NCBI GenBank assembly: GCA_963732375.1
Contig: CAVSZE010000012.1
Coordinates: forward strand, 248,001-312,000
DNA length: 64,000 bases
Source: RPQJ01 sp963732375
GTDB lineage: Bacteria; Pseudomonadota; Gammaproteobacteria; Steroidobacterales; Steroidobacteraceae
Direction: 5' to 3'
The notes below the pieces were generated by a model. The model searched no databases. It was not told the DNA's origin and saw only the letters and a list, made by a program, of their open reading frames with translations. Positions 42,564 to 52,030 of this stretch are shown piece by piece (position 1 is the stretch's first letter; each line of letters starts with the position of its first letter). Position numbers and translations under genes: made by a program.

Positions 42564-42639
42564 GCCCCGGTAGCTCAGTGGATAGAGCGACCGCCTCCTA
42601 AGCGGTAGGTCGCAGGTTCGATTCCTGCCCGGGGCACCA
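42564..42639 (+). tRNA. tRNA-Arg (anticodon CCT), CCA encoded
   Basis: Acceptor GCCCCGG pairs with CCGGGGC, followed by A and CCA. The anticodon stem ACCGC/GCGGT encloses CTCCTAA, giving anticodon CCT (Arg, AGG). The D-arm GCTCAGTGGATAGAGC and T-arm AGGTTCGATTCCT are standard. It marks the right edge of the accessory region that begins after tRNA-Ala. Confidence 0.97.
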
Positions 42640-42667
42640 TTCTGCAAGAACCTGCACGCGTCCCGTG

Positions 42668-43366
42668 CTACTTCGCCAGCCCATCGCGCCGCAGGCGGTC
42701 GGCAATGGCTTCGGCGACCGCAGCGATGGCGTTGTCCGACGTGTCGTTGCCCTTGACCGTCGTGCTGATCGTGGCCACGAGCATCGCTTTCTGCGTGGAG
42801 TAGAACTTGCTGCTTACGGTGAATTGACCCTCGAGCAGGCTGAGCGACGGCTCGTTCTGGTACTGACCGTAGACCACCGGCAGGTCGTAAAAGCCCCACG
42901 GGCCGACCGCGTCGGTCGTCCCTTCTGCCTTGAAGTAATACCCGCCGCGGTCGTCGCGGCTGCCGTCGTTCTGCACCGCCGCCTGTGCGCCCACGAGCCG
43001 GGTCGCGAGTACTGCGTCGGCACCGGTGGCGGCCACCATCTTCGCCACTGACTCCTGGGTCGGCGGGGTGACTGGCGTTGCCTGGTTGCAACTCTGGATC
43101 ACCTGGGTGGACGGACTCGTCAGTTGGTCGGCGAGAAATTCCTCAAACATGCAGCGGTTGTCCTCGCTGGCGCTGACGCCGACGACCAGCACCCGCGAAT
43201 ACGTCGTGTCGCGCGGCGCGCCGGACGCCCAGGAAGAGGAGGAGGTGGAACCCGAAGTTCCGGCACAGCCTGCGGCGCACGCCAGCGCAAACAGGGCGAG
43301 GGCGGGCCTCCAGGGTGAGGCCGCAGTGTGGTTACTCGCCCTGGAGCGACGGATGTGTGCGTTCAT
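42668..43366 (-). CDS. Hypothetical lipoprotein
   Basis: A 232-residue lipoprotein (signal PALALFALACAAGCAGTSG). The body starts SRVLVVGVSASEDNRCMFEE and holds a conserved-looking FLADQLTSPSTQVIQSCNQ and an alpha/beta pattern ending AIAAVAEAIADRLRRDGL. This resembles DUF4136-like or LpoB-like small envelope lipoproteins, but I cannot assign it firmly. It is divergent from sucA (193 bp). Confidence 0.65.
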   Translation of the reverse strand: MNAHIRRSRASNHTAASPWRPALALFALACAAGCAGTSGSTSSSSWASGAPRDTTYSRVLVVGVSASEDNRCMFEEFLADQLTSPSTQVIQSCNQATPVTPPTQESVAKMVAATGADAVLATRLVGAQAAVQNDGSRDDRGGYYFKAEGTTDAVGPWGFYDLPVVYGQYQNEPSLSLLEGQFTVSSKFYSTQKAMLVATISTTVKGNDTSDNAIAAVAEAIADRLRRDGLAK

Positions 43367-43475
43367 GGTTACCTGCTGTCGTGGCCTTGATTTGCCGCGG
43401 CCCGGGACTCGGGAGGGCCCGGCGATATTAGCAGTCGGGTGGCCTGGTCAGAACAGCTTGCGCCCCGGGCATTTC

Positions 43476-43500
43476 GGCTAGTACCTACGCTAAACTAGCC
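43476..43500 (+). promoter_or_regulatory. Dyad near the sucA promoter
   Basis: GGCTAG (43476-43481) and CTAGCC (43495-43500) form a 6-bp inverted repeat with a 13-bp spacer that contains TAAACT, a possible -10. It lies 60 bp before the sucA ATG. Position suggests regulation of the oxoglutarate dehydrogenase operon; no regulator can be named. Confidence 0.3.
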
Positions 43501-43559
43501 AACCCCTTCGCCGGTCCGGATGTCCTGGCCAGCAGGACAACGTCGAGCACCGATCCAAG

Positions 43560-46457
43560 ATGAGCGAATTCGAGGAAATGCGGGCGTCCACGCCGCTCGC
43601 GGCGGGCAATGCCCCCTACGTCGAGGAGATGTACGAGCGCTACCTCGCCAACCCGGAGTCGGTAGGCGACCGCTGGCGCGAGTACTTTGCCGGCATGGGC
43701 GGACTCGGCTCGGACATTGCCCACGCGCCACTGGTCGAGGAACTCGCCCGACGTGCGATGGCCCCGCGCCCGGCGAGCGTAGTGAGTTCGACCGTCGCGC
43801 CGCCAGCTGCCAGCGACGGCGCCGCCAAGCAGGGCGCGGTATCCCGCCTGATCCAGATCTATGCCAATCGTGGGCACCTGGTTGCCGACATAGACCCGCT
43901 CGGGCTGATGGTCCGGCCGGTCCCGAAGGTGCTCGGACTCGACTACATGGGCCTCACTGAGGCGGACCTCGACACCGAGTTCCACACCGGCAGCCGCAAC
44001 GGTGCGATCAAGCCGCGCCTGAAGCTGCGCGATATCGTTGCCCAGCTACAGCAGATCTACTGCGGATCGATCGGCGCCGAATTCGCCCACGTCTCGAATG
44101 AGACCGAGCGGCTGTGGCTGCAGGACCGTTTCCAGGTGGGACGCGTGCAGCAGCACTTCTCGCCTGAGGCGAAGAAGAACCTGCTCTGGGGCCTGACGGC
44201 GTCCGAGGGCCTCGAGCGTTACCTTGCCACCCGCTATCCGGCGCAGAAGCGCTTCTCGCTCGAGGGAGGCGACAGCCTGATCCCGCTGCTCGACGACCTG
44301 ATCCAGGCCAGCGGCTCGCACGGTGTCGAGGACATCGTGATCGGCATGGCGCACCGGGGCCGCCTGAACGTGCTGGTCAACGTACTTGGCAAGGTTCCCG
44401 AGGAGCTGTTCTCAGAGTTCGAAGGCAAGTACGACATCGCAAAGCTGAAGGGCTCTGGCGACGTCAAGTACCACAAGGGTTTCTCGAGTGACGTGCGCAC
44501 ACCAGGCGGCAACGTGCACCTGGCGCTCGCCTTCAACCCGTCGCACCTCGAGGTCGTTAACCCTGTCGTGGAGGGCTCGGTGCGCGCCCGGCAGGAGCGC
44601 CGCGGCGACGCGACCGGCGTCAAGGTCATGCCGGTCCTGATCCACGGCGACTCGGCATTTGCCGGGCAGGGCGTGATCCAGGAAACGCTGCAGATGTCGC
44701 AGGCGCGCGCCTTCTACACCGGCGGCACCGTGCACCTGATCGTCAATAACCAGGTCGGATTCACGACGCACGACCCACGTGACACGCGCTCGACGCTGTA
44801 TTGCAGTGACGTGGCGAAGATGATCGAGGCTCCGATCCTGCACGTGAACGGCGACGACCCGGAGTCAGTCGTTTTCGCGACGCGACTCGCGGTCGAGTAC
44901 CGGATGAAGTTCCACAAGGACGTGGTGATCGACCTGGTCTGCTACCGGCGCCTCGGCCACAACGAGGCTGACGAGCCGGCGGCCACGCAGCCGGTGATGT
45001 ATTCGACCATCCGCTCGAAGCCCACCACGCGGCAGCTCTACGCCAGCCAGCTCGAGCGCGACGGCGTAATCACCGCCGACGAGGCGGAGCGCATGGTCGA
45101 GGAGTATCGCAACGGCCTCGACGACGGCGACGGCATGCCGCAGGCCCGCAACGTGCTCGGCATGATCGGCAACGTGCACACGGTGGACTGGGTCAGGTAC
45201 CACGACGTGGACTGGACCGAGCAGGTGCCGACCGGCGTCAGGCTTGCGGTGCTCAAGGACCTCGGTGTTCGCTCCGTAACCTATCCGGAAGGATTCACGC
45301 TGCACAGGCAGGTCCAGCGGGTCATGGACGAAAGGCGGAAGATGGCCGCCGGCCAGGCGATGCTGGACTGGGGATTCGCCGAGACGCTCGCATACGCGAC
45401 GCTGCTCGATGAAGGCTACGAGATTCGCCTGACCGGTCAGGACAGCGGGCGCGGTACATTTTTCCACCGCCACGCAGTCGGGCACGACCAGAAGACGGGC
45501 GCGGCCTACATCCCGCTTCGGCACCTGAAGGCGGGTCAGCCACGATTCCGCGTGACCGATTCGCTGCTTTCCGAAGAGGCAGTGCTCGGTTTCGAATATG
45601 GCTACTCGACCACTGACCCGAATTGTCTCGTCATCTGGGAAGCGCAGTTCGGCGACTTCGTGAACGGCGCGCAGGTAATCATCGACCAGTTCATCGCGTC
45701 GGGTGAGACGAAGTGGGGACGCTACTGCGGCCTCACGATGTTCCTTCCGCACGGCTTCGAGGGGCAGGGGCCCGAGCATTCCTCGGCGCGGCTCGAGCGC
45801 TTCCTGCAGCTCTGCGCCGAGAACAACATGATCGTGTGCGTGCCGTCCACGCCGGCGCAGATGTTCCACATGCTGCGGCGGCAGATGCTGCGCGACTTCC
45901 GCAAGCCGCTGGTGGTGATGACGCCGAAGAGCCTGCTTCGCCACAAGCTGTCGGTTTCGCCGCTCGAGGACCTGTCGAAGGGTTTTTTCCAGGAAGTCGT
46001 CGACGAGATCGACGACCTGCGCGCCGACAAGGTGACTCGCCTGGTGTTCTGCTCCGGCAAGGTTTACTTCGACCTGCTCGAGGCGCGTCGTGCCGACGAG
46101 AGGCGCGACGTGGCGATCGTGCGGATCGAGCAGCTCTATCCGTTTCCCAGCGACGAGTACGAAATCGCGCTGCGCCGATATCCGAACGTCCGCGAGGTCG
46201 TCTGGTGCCAGGAAGAGCCGCAGAACCAGGGTGCCTGGTTCCAGATACGGCACCGCCTGCAGGAAAAGCTCGGCCCGACGCAGGAACTCATGTACAGCGG
46301 CCGCGGCCCATCGGCCGCGCCTGCTACCGGAATTCCACAGATCCACTCTGAACAACAGCACGGCCTCGTGCATGCCGCGCTCGCCGCCCATACCATTGAC
46401 GAAGTGGCCCCGCCGCCGCGCAGCTTGCGCAAGGGCGCTACCAGGAAGAACACATGA
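43560..46457 (+). CDS. sucA: SucA, 2-oxoglutarate dehydrogenase E1
   Basis: The thiamine-diphosphate E1 component of the 2-oxoglutarate dehydrogenase complex (TCA cycle). The 965 residues show the N-terminal E2-binding YVEEMYERYLANPESV, the MAHRGRLNVLVN and FNPSHLEVVNPVVEG segments, the TPP-binding HGDSAFAGQGV and NNQVGFTT, and the C-terminal transketolase part (GHDQKTGAAYIPL, FEYGYST). E. coli SucA has 933 residues. It heads sucA-sucB-lpd, with the stop overlapping sucB by 4 bp. Confidence 0.97.
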   Translation: MSEFEEMRASTPLAAGNAPYVEEMYERYLANPESVGDRWREYFAGMGGLGSDIAHAPLVEELARRAMAPRPASVVSSTVAPPAASDGAAKQGAVSRLIQIYANRGHLVADIDPLGLMVRPVPKVLGLDYMGLTEADLDTEFHTGSRNGAIKPRLKLRDIVAQLQQIYCGSIGAEFAHVSNETERLWLQDRFQVGRVQQHFSPEAKKNLLWGLTASEGLERYLATRYPAQKRFSLEGGDSLIPLLDDLIQASGSHGVEDIVIGMAHRGRLNVLVNVLGKVPEELFSEFEGKYDIAKLKGSGDVKYHKGFSSDVRTPGGNVHLALAFNPSHLEVVNPVVEGSVRARQERRGDATGVKVMPVLIHGDSAFAGQGVIQETLQMSQARAFYTGGTVHLIVNNQVGFTTHDPRDTRSTLYCSDVAKMIEAPILHVNGDDPESVVFATRLAVEYRMKFHKDVVIDLVCYRRLGHNEADEPAATQPVMYSTIRSKPTTRQLYASQLERDGVITADEAERMVEEYRNGLDDGDGMPQARNVLGMIGNVHTVDWVRYHDVDWTEQVPTGVRLAVLKDLGVRSVTYPEGFTLHRQVQRVMDERRKMAAGQAMLDWGFAETLAYATLLDEGYEIRLTGQDSGRGTFFHRHAVGHDQKTGAAYIPLRHLKAGQPRFRVTDSLLSEEAVLGFEYGYSTTDPNCLVIWEAQFGDFVNGAQVIIDQFIASGETKWGRYCGLTMFLPHGFEGQGPEHSSARLERFLQLCAENNMIVCVPSTPAQMFHMLRRQMLRDFRKPLVVMTPKSLLRHKLSVSPLEDLSKGFFQEVVDEIDDLRADKVTRLVFCSGKVYFDLLEARRADERRDVAIVRIEQLYPFPSDEYEIALRRYPNVREVVWCQEEPQNQGAWFQIRHRLQEKLGPTQELMYSGRGPSAAPATGIPQIHSEQQHGLVHAALAAHTIDEVAPPPRSLRKGATRKNT

Positions 46458-47713
46458 CGATCGAAGTGCGCGTACCCCAGCTGCCTGAGTCGGTCGCCGA
46501 CGCGACGCTGGTCGCCTGGCACAAGAAGTCGGGCGACGCCGTGTCCCGCGACGAGAACCTCGTGGATCTCGAGACCGACAAGGTGGTGCTCGAGGTTCCC
46601 GCGCCCGCGGCGGGCGTCATCGTCGAGTTGAAGGTCAAGGACGGCGACACCGTGACCAGCGGGCAGTTGCTCGCGCTGCTGGAGGAGGGAGCCGCCGCCG
46701 GCGCTGGCCGCGACGCGAAACCTGCGGCGGCCGGCGGATCTGCCGCCGCGGCGAAGTCCGATGCTGGATCGAAGAAGTCCGAGGCGGCGGAAGTAAAGTC
46801 CGGGGCCGGTTCAGGCACGGCAGCTGCGGGCGACAAGCTCGCGCCGTCGGTCCGGCGGCTGGTCGAGGAACACAAGCTCGACACGGGAAGCATTCCGGGC
46901 AGCGGGCGCGATGGCCGCATCACCAAGGGAGACGTGCTCACACACCTGACGGGCCGGGAGCCGACGGCGACGTCGGCCGGTCCGGCGAGCATCGCGCAGC
47001 CCGCTTCCGGATCACGTGCCGAAAGGCGCGTGCCGATGACACGACTGCGAGCACGCATTGCCGAGCGGCTGGTGCAGGCGCAGGCCACGGCGGCGATGCT
47101 CACGACCTTCAACGAGGTGGACCTGACGGCCGTCAACGAACTGCGCGCCCGTCACAAGGAGCGCTTCGAGAAGATGCACGGCGCGCGCCTCGGTTTCATG
47201 TCGTTCTTCGTCAAGGCCTGCATCGAGGCGTTGCGCCGCTACCCGGCGGTCAATGCGTCCGTCGACGGCAACGACGTCGTCTACCACGAGTACTACGACA
47301 TCGGCGTCGCGGTGTCCACCGACAGGGGACTGGTCGTCCCGGTGCTGCGCGACGCTGACGCAATGAGCTTCGGCGGAATCGAGCAGGCCGTGTTGTCCTA
47401 CGCAAACCGCGCGCGGGAAGGCTCGCTCACGATAGATGACCTCACCGGCGGCACGTTCACCATCACCAACGGTGGCGTATTCGGCTCGCTGCTCTCGACG
47501 CCGATCCTGAACATGCCTCAGAGCGCGATCCTCGGCATGCACAAGATCCAGAAACGCCCGGTTGTGGTGGACGACCAGGTCGTGGTGCGTCCGATGATGT
47601 ACCTGGCGATGAGCTACGATCACCGGCTGATCGACGGTCGCGAGGCGGTACAGTTCCTGGTCGCCGTGAAAGACGCGCTGGAAGATCCGGCGCGCCTGTT
47701 GCTGCAGGTATAA
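46454..47713 (+). CDS. sucB: SucB, dihydrolipoyl succinyltransferase E2
   Basis: The E2 core of the 2-oxoglutarate dehydrogenase complex, 419 residues. It has a lipoyl domain with the modified lysine in LETDKVVLEVP, an Ala/Gly/Ser/Lys-rich linker, a peripheral subunit-binding domain (APSVRRLVEEHKLDTG, GRDGRITKGDVL) and a catalytic acyltransferase domain with SYDHRLIDGREAV (HxxxDG). It overlaps sucA by 4 bp and lies 9 bp ahead of lpd. Confidence 0.97.
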   Translation: MTIEVRVPQLPESVADATLVAWHKKSGDAVSRDENLVDLETDKVVLEVPAPAAGVIVELKVKDGDTVTSGQLLALLEEGAAAGAGRDAKPAAAGGSAAAAKSDAGSKKSEAAEVKSGAGSGTAAAGDKLAPSVRRLVEEHKLDTGSIPGSGRDGRITKGDVLTHLTGREPTATSAGPASIAQPASGSRAERRVPMTRLRARIAERLVQAQATAAMLTTFNEVDLTAVNELRARHKERFEKMHGARLGFMSFFVKACIEALRRYPAVNASVDGNDVVYHEYYDIGVAVSTDRGLVVPVLRDADAMSFGGIEQAVLSYANRAREGSLTIDDLTGGTFTITNGGVFGSLLSTPILNMPQSAILGMHKIQKRPVVVDDQVVVRPMMYLAMSYDHRLIDGREAVQFLVAVKDALEDPARLLLQV

Positions 47714-47722
47714 GGAGTCAAC

Positions 47723-49153
47723 ATGTCCGACACCACCTACGACGTCATCGTGATCGGGGCCGGCCCCGCCGGCTATCCTTGCGCGATCCGTGCGGCCCAG
47801 AACGGCCTCAAGGTTGCCTGCGTGGACGAGTGGAAGAATCGCGATGGCACGCACGCCTTTGGCGGCACCTGCCTGAACGCTGGCTGCATTCCGTCCAAGG
47901 CACTGCTCGAATCCACTGAGCTCTACCACCGCGCGCAGTCAGAGTTCGCCGTGCATGGGATCTCGGCCGGCAGTCTCGCGTTCGATGTCGCAACAATGCA
48001 GAAGCGCAAGGCGAAGATCGTCAAGGCCTCGACGCAGGGCATCGTTGCGCTGTTCAAGGCGGCCGGCGTCACGGCGCTGCAGGGGCATGGGCGGCTGGTC
48101 GCCGGCAACAAGGTCGAGGTTACCGGCTTCGACGGCAACAAGGCCGGGCTCAGCGCCAGGCACGTGGTACTCGCATCCGGCTCGGTGCCGATGGAATTGA
48201 AGAGCGTTCCCTTCGACGGCAAGGACATCCTCGACTCCTGGGGCGCACTCGACCTCGAGGCGGTCCCGAAGCGGCTCGCAGTCATCGGCGCCGGTGTCAT
48301 CGGCCTGGAACTCGGCAGTGTCTGGCGCAGGCTCGGCGCCGAGGTCGTCGTGCTCGAGGCACTCGAGCAGTTCCTGTTCATGGCCGACCAGCAGCTCGCC
48401 AAGGAAGCGCTCAAGCACTTCAGGAAGCAGGGCCTCGACATTCGCCTGGGTGCGAAGGTCGGTGGCATGGAGCGGGGCAAGGATGGCGTCACGCTCAAGT
48501 ACGAAGACGCTTCCGGCGCGAAGACCGTCACCGTGGACAAGGTAGTGGTTGCGATCGGCCGCCGTCCGTACACGCAGGACTTGCTTGGCGAGGGCACCGG
48601 CGTGGAGCTCGACGAGCGTGGATTCATCAAGGTGGACCACGAATGCCGCACCGGAGCCGCCAATGTATGGGCGATCGGTGACGCCGTGCGGGGACCGATG
48701 CTTGCGCACAAGGGCAAGGAAGAGGGCGTGGTGGTGGGCGACCTGATCGCGGGCCTGGTCTCGGAGATGAACTACAAAGTCATACCGTCGGTAATTTACA
48801 CCGCACCCGAGATCGCATGGGTCGGGCAGACCGAGGAAGAGGTGAAGAAATCAGGCCGCCCTTACAAGGTGGGCTCGTTCCCGTTCGTCGCCAGCGGCCG
48901 GGCGCGTGCGATGGAAGCGCCCGCAGGCTTCTGCAAGCTGATTGCAGCGACCGACGACGACGAGATCCTGGGCGTGCACATCGTAGGTCCGATGGCCGGC
49001 GAGCTGATTGCCGAGGCGGTGCTGGCGCTCGAGTACTCGGCGAGCACCGAGGACCTGCAGCGCACGATACATGCACACCCGACGCTCAGTGAAGCGCTGC
49101 ACGAGGCGGCGCTCGCGGCGGACAAGCGCGCGATCGACATGCCTAACAAGTAG
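47723..49153 (+). CDS. lpdA: Dihydrolipoyl dehydrogenase (E3)
   Basis: The FAD-dependent E3 that reoxidises lipoyl groups for 2-oxoglutarate and probably pyruvate dehydrogenase. The 476 residues show the FAD motif VIGAGPAGYPCAI, redox disulfide GGTCLNAGCIPSK, NAD motif VIGAGVIGLELGS and the catalytic HPTLSEALHEAAL. It is last in the sucAB-lpd operon and followed 9 bp later by a large palindromic element that probably ends transcription. Confidence 0.97.
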   Translation: MSDTTYDVIVIGAGPAGYPCAIRAAQNGLKVACVDEWKNRDGTHAFGGTCLNAGCIPSKALLESTELYHRAQSEFAVHGISAGSLAFDVATMQKRKAKIVKASTQGIVALFKAAGVTALQGHGRLVAGNKVEVTGFDGNKAGLSARHVVLASGSVPMELKSVPFDGKDILDSWGALDLEAVPKRLAVIGAGVIGLELGSVWRRLGAEVVVLEALEQFLFMADQQLAKEALKHFRKQGLDIRLGAKVGGMERGKDGVTLKYEDASGAKTVTVDKVVVAIGRRPYTQDLLGEGTGVELDERGFIKVDHECRTGAANVWAIGDAVRGPMLAHKGKEEGVVVGDLIAGLVSEMNYKVIPSVIYTAPEIAWVGQTEEEVKKSGRPYKVGSFPFVASGRARAMEAPAGFCKLIAATDDDEILGVHIVGPMAGELIAEAVLALEYSASTEDLQRTIHAHPTLSEALHEAALAADKRAIDMPNK

Positions 49154-49162
49154 GCAGGGCGA

Positions 49163-49277
49163 GGGGACATTCTCCTTTTCGGAGGGGACATTCTCCTTTT
49201 TCTAATGCGTTGTAAGATCTGGTGAGCGTTAGAAACGAAAAAAGGAGAATGTCCCCTCCGAAAAGGAGAATGTCCCC
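49163..49277. repeat. 115-bp nested inverted repeat (REP/RAYT-type palindromic element)
   Basis: The left arm (49163-49201) and right arm (49239-49277) are nearly perfect inverted copies of about 39 bp. Each arm contains two direct copies of GGGGACATTCTCCTTTT separated by CGGA. The 37-bp spacer has an imperfect inner stem (TCTAATGCG/GAGCGTTAGA). The element fills the gap between the stops of lpd and relA exactly. GGGGACA...CCTTTT units of this type flank REP-associated tyrosine transposases in other gammaproteobacteria (established in general; assignment here is inference). No transposase is present. Confidence 0.8.
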
Positions 49278-49279
49278 GG

Positions 49280-51412
49280 TCAGCGGCGCCGGGCTGCGCT
49301 GATCACGTTTGACAAGCCGGAAAGGCGGCCCAGCAATCGGCTCAGTTCCTCCAGGCCGTGTACTGTCACGGTCATGTCCACCGTCGCGGTGTTCTCGGCG
49401 GTGTTGGTCACCGTGTTCATCGTCTCGATGCTGATGTGCTCGTCGGCGAGCACCGACGAGATGTCGCGAACCAGGCCGCGCCGGTCGAAGGCCTCGACCC
49501 TTATTGCGACCGGAAACGTGCGCTCCGGCGAGGGGCGTCCCCAGTCAACGGCCAGCACGCGCCGCGGTTGGCTGTCGCGCATCCTGACAAGGTTCGCGCA
49601 GTCCGCACGGTGGATGCTGACGCCGCGGCCAAGCGTGATGTAGCCCGCGATCGGTTCGGGCGGAACCGGCCGGCAACAGCGAGCAATCGTGTTCAGCAGG
49701 TCGCCGACGCCGTCCACTACCATCCCGCCGGTTGCGTCGTGCCCGGCGGTCCGGGTGGGTGCCTTGAGCCTCGCAGGCTCCCGCTCGTGCTGGCGCCGCT
49801 GGATGGCGCCGGCCACCTGCGCCAGGGTGATTTCGCCATTCCCCAGTCCGACGTAGAGCGTGTCGGCGTCCGGCATCCTGAGTTCGTCCAGGATCTCGGG
49901 CAGTGGCAGGCTGCGCACGCCCAGCCGTTCGATCTCCCGATCGAACATCTGCCGACCGTGCTCGCGATTCTGGCCTTCGTCGAGCTTGCGGAACCAGCTA
50001 CGCACCTTGCTGCGGTTGCGGGGCGAGGCCAGGAATCCCAGCGACGGCACCAGCCAGTCGCGGCTGGGGTTCGGTTGTTTACCAGTGATGATCTCGACCG
50101 TGTCGCCGTTCACGAGATGGTGCCCGAGCGACACCATGCGGCCATTCACCTTCGCGCCCCGGCAACGATGGCCGAGATTGGTATGCACCTGGTAGGCGAA
50201 GTCAAGCGGCGTAGCTCCGCGGGGCAGGTCCACGACCTCGCCCTTCGGGCTCAACGCGTAGACGCGATCCTCGAAAATTTCTGCCTGCAGGCTGTCGAGC
50301 AGGTCCGGCTCCAGCCCGGAGCGTGCGCTCGGCTCGAGCAGTTGCCGTAGCCAGTTGATCTTCTGCTGGAAGCTGGACTCGGCGCGGCGGCCTTCCTTGT
50401 ACTGCCAGTGCGCGGCGACACCGAGTTCGGCGTGATCGTGCATCTCGCGGGTGCGGATCTGGACCTCGAGCGGCAGCCGGCCGGGGCCGATGACCGCCGT
50501 GTGCAGCGAACGGTAGTTGTTCTCCTTCGGCGTTGCGATGTAGTCGTCGAACTCGCCCGGGAGATAGGCCCATAGACCGTGCACAATGCCGAGCGCTGCA
50601 TAGCACTCGGCGACGGTTTCAACCTGGATTCGTACCGCGAGCACGTCCATCACCTGCTCGAAGGCGAGCGCCTTGCGCTTCATCTTCCGGTAGATGCTGT
50701 AGATATGCTTCGGGCGTCCGCTGATCTCGCCGCTGATGCCCGCCTTCTGGAGTTCCCGGCCGATCAGCTCCTGCACGTCCTCGATGTAGCGCTCGCGCTC
50801 GGTGCGTTTCGACTTGAGCCAGCCTGCGATCCGTTTGTACTCCTCGGGCTCGCTGTAGCGGAAAGCCAGGTCCTCGAGTTCCCACTTCACCTGCCAGATG
50901 CCGAGGCGATTCGCGAGTGGCGCGTAGATTTCGCGGGTCTCGAGCGCCGCCCAGCGCTGCTCGTCGGGCGGTGACTCCTTCATGTTGCGCAGGCGCACGA
51001 GCTGAAGTGCGAGCCTGAGCAGTACCAGCCGTACGTCGGAGGCGAGCGACAGCAGCAGCTTGCGGACGCCTTCTGCCTGCTGCGGCTTCATCGGCTGGCC
51101 GGGGTGCCAGTCCGCCGGCATTCCGATGCCCACGACACGTTCGACCTCGCGGGCAAGCCGTACGGCCGTGGCGCCGAAGTGGTCCTGGGCATGGGCGTCG
51201 TCGAGCGCGCCTTCCTCGACCCAGGGGATCAGCAGCCCGGCGAGCAGCAGGTCCTCGTCCACCCGCAGTCCGGAAAGCAATGCGGCAAGTTCGACGCTGT
51301 GGGTGGCGGCGCCGGCAGGTGCGAGCGTCTGCAGCAGCTCGAGGGCGGCGCGGACGCGAGGCGTCTGGGAGTCTGGATCGAATTCGGCGGGCTTCACAGC
51401 GTGCGCTATCAT
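49280..51412 (-). CDS. relA: RelA, (p)ppGpp synthetase
   Basis: A ribosome-associated GTP pyrophosphokinase of the stringent response, 710 residues. The N-terminal hydrolase-like domain lacks the HD pair (LLAGLLIPWVEEGALDD where active enzymes have HDxxED), as in synthetase-only RelA. The synthetase domain has GRPKHIYSIYRKMKRK, YIATPKENNYRSLHTA and LEVQIRTREMHDHAELG. TGS (VYALSPKGEVVDLPRGATPLDFAY), zinc-finger-like (CCRPVPPEPIAGYI) and C-terminal ACT domains follow. The start is the ATG at 51412; the upstream open frame is antisense to ruvC. Normal RelA length is about 740. Confidence 0.95.
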   Translation of the reverse strand: MIAHAVKPAEFDPDSQTPRVRAALELLQTLAPAGAATHSVELAALLSGLRVDEDLLLAGLLIPWVEEGALDDAHAQDHFGATAVRLAREVERVVGIGMPADWHPGQPMKPQQAEGVRKLLLSLASDVRLVLLRLALQLVRLRNMKESPPDEQRWAALETREIYAPLANRLGIWQVKWELEDLAFRYSEPEEYKRIAGWLKSKRTERERYIEDVQELIGRELQKAGISGEISGRPKHIYSIYRKMKRKALAFEQVMDVLAVRIQVETVAECYAALGIVHGLWAYLPGEFDDYIATPKENNYRSLHTAVIGPGRLPLEVQIRTREMHDHAELGVAAHWQYKEGRRAESSFQQKINWLRQLLEPSARSGLEPDLLDSLQAEIFEDRVYALSPKGEVVDLPRGATPLDFAYQVHTNLGHRCRGAKVNGRMVSLGHHLVNGDTVEIITGKQPNPSRDWLVPSLGFLASPRNRSKVRSWFRKLDEGQNREHGRQMFDREIERLGVRSLPLPEILDELRMPDADTLYVGLGNGEITLAQVAGAIQRRQHEREPARLKAPTRTAGHDATGGMVVDGVGDLLNTIARCCRPVPPEPIAGYITLGRGVSIHRADCANLVRMRDSQPRRVLAVDWGRPSPERTFPVAIRVEAFDRRGLVRDISSVLADEHISIETMNTVTNTAENTATVDMTVTVHGLEELSRLLGRLSGLSNVISAARRR

Positions 51413-51448
51413 ACGCCGCTGTCGTAACGTCTCCCGTGGGGTGCGGAA

Positions 51449-52030
51449 TTGCCCAGGCTCAGTCGAGGTGGCCGGCGCTGGGCGCTCCCTTCCCGGGGCC
51501 ACGCAACCGGTGGAGCGCCCGTCCGGATACTCGGGCTCGACCCGGGCTCGGTGGCGACCGGCTTTGGCGTCATCGACTGGGCCGGCGGCGAGGCGCGCTA
51601 CGTGGCGAGCGGTGCGATCCGCACCAGCGGTGCCGAATTTCCGCCGCGCCTGCGACAGATCTTCGAGGGCGTGCTCCAGCTGATGCAAGAGTATCGGCCG
51701 GCAGAGGTCGCTGTCGAGCGGGTGTTCATGCACCGCAACGCCGACAGTGCGCTGAAGCTCGGGCAGGCACGTGGCGCGGCGCTCTGCGCGGCCTTTTCGA
51801 CCGAACCGACGGTTTTTGAATATGCGCCACGCGAGGTGAAGCTCGCGGTGGTCGGCAAGGGCGGGGCACAGAAGGAGCAGGTGCAACTGATGGTGATGAC
51901 GCTGCTCAAGCTCAGCGGCGAACTGGGTCCGGACGCGGCCGATGCGATCGGCATCGCGCTCTGCCATGCCTATTCCAGGCAGGCCAAGCTGGCGGTCGCG
52001 AGCGGCGCGGCCGCGGGGGCGATCCCTTGA
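51449..52030 (+). CDS. ruvC: RuvC, Holliday junction resolvase
   Basis: The endonuclease that cleaves Holliday junctions with RuvAB. The 193 residues contain the catalytic Asp in RILGLDPGSVATGFG, Glu in VAVERVFMHRNADS and the C-terminal acidic pair in GPDAADAIGIALCHA. No ATG or GTG precedes the fold in frame, so the start is taken as the TTG at 51449, which adds about 24 Arg/Gly-rich residues; this extension is uncertain. The gene is divergent from relA (36 bp) and overlaps ruvA (TTGA). Confidence 0.93.
   Translation: MPRLSRGGRRWALPSRGHATGGAPVRILGLDPGSVATGFGVIDWAGGEARYVASGAIRTSGAEFPPRLRQIFEGVLQLMQEYRPAEVAVERVFMHRNADSALKLGQARGAALCAAFSTEPTVFEYAPREVKLAVVGKGGAQKEQVQLMVMTLLKLSGELGPDAADAIGIALCHAYSRQAKLAVASGAAAGAIP

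Noticed and set aside
44865..46391. A 508-codon minus-strand open frame inside sucA
   Set aside because: It is a mirror of the SucA reading frame; SucA is unambiguous over its full length.
49163..49277. CRISPR-like repeat array
   Set aside because: The repeated units are inverted and directly abutting without unique spacers, so they form a hairpin element and not a CRISPR array.
51413..51967. N-terminal extension of RelA to 895 residues
   Set aside because: The extra 185 residues lie antisense to ruvC and do not look like a RelA domain; the ATG at 51412 gives a normal-length protein.
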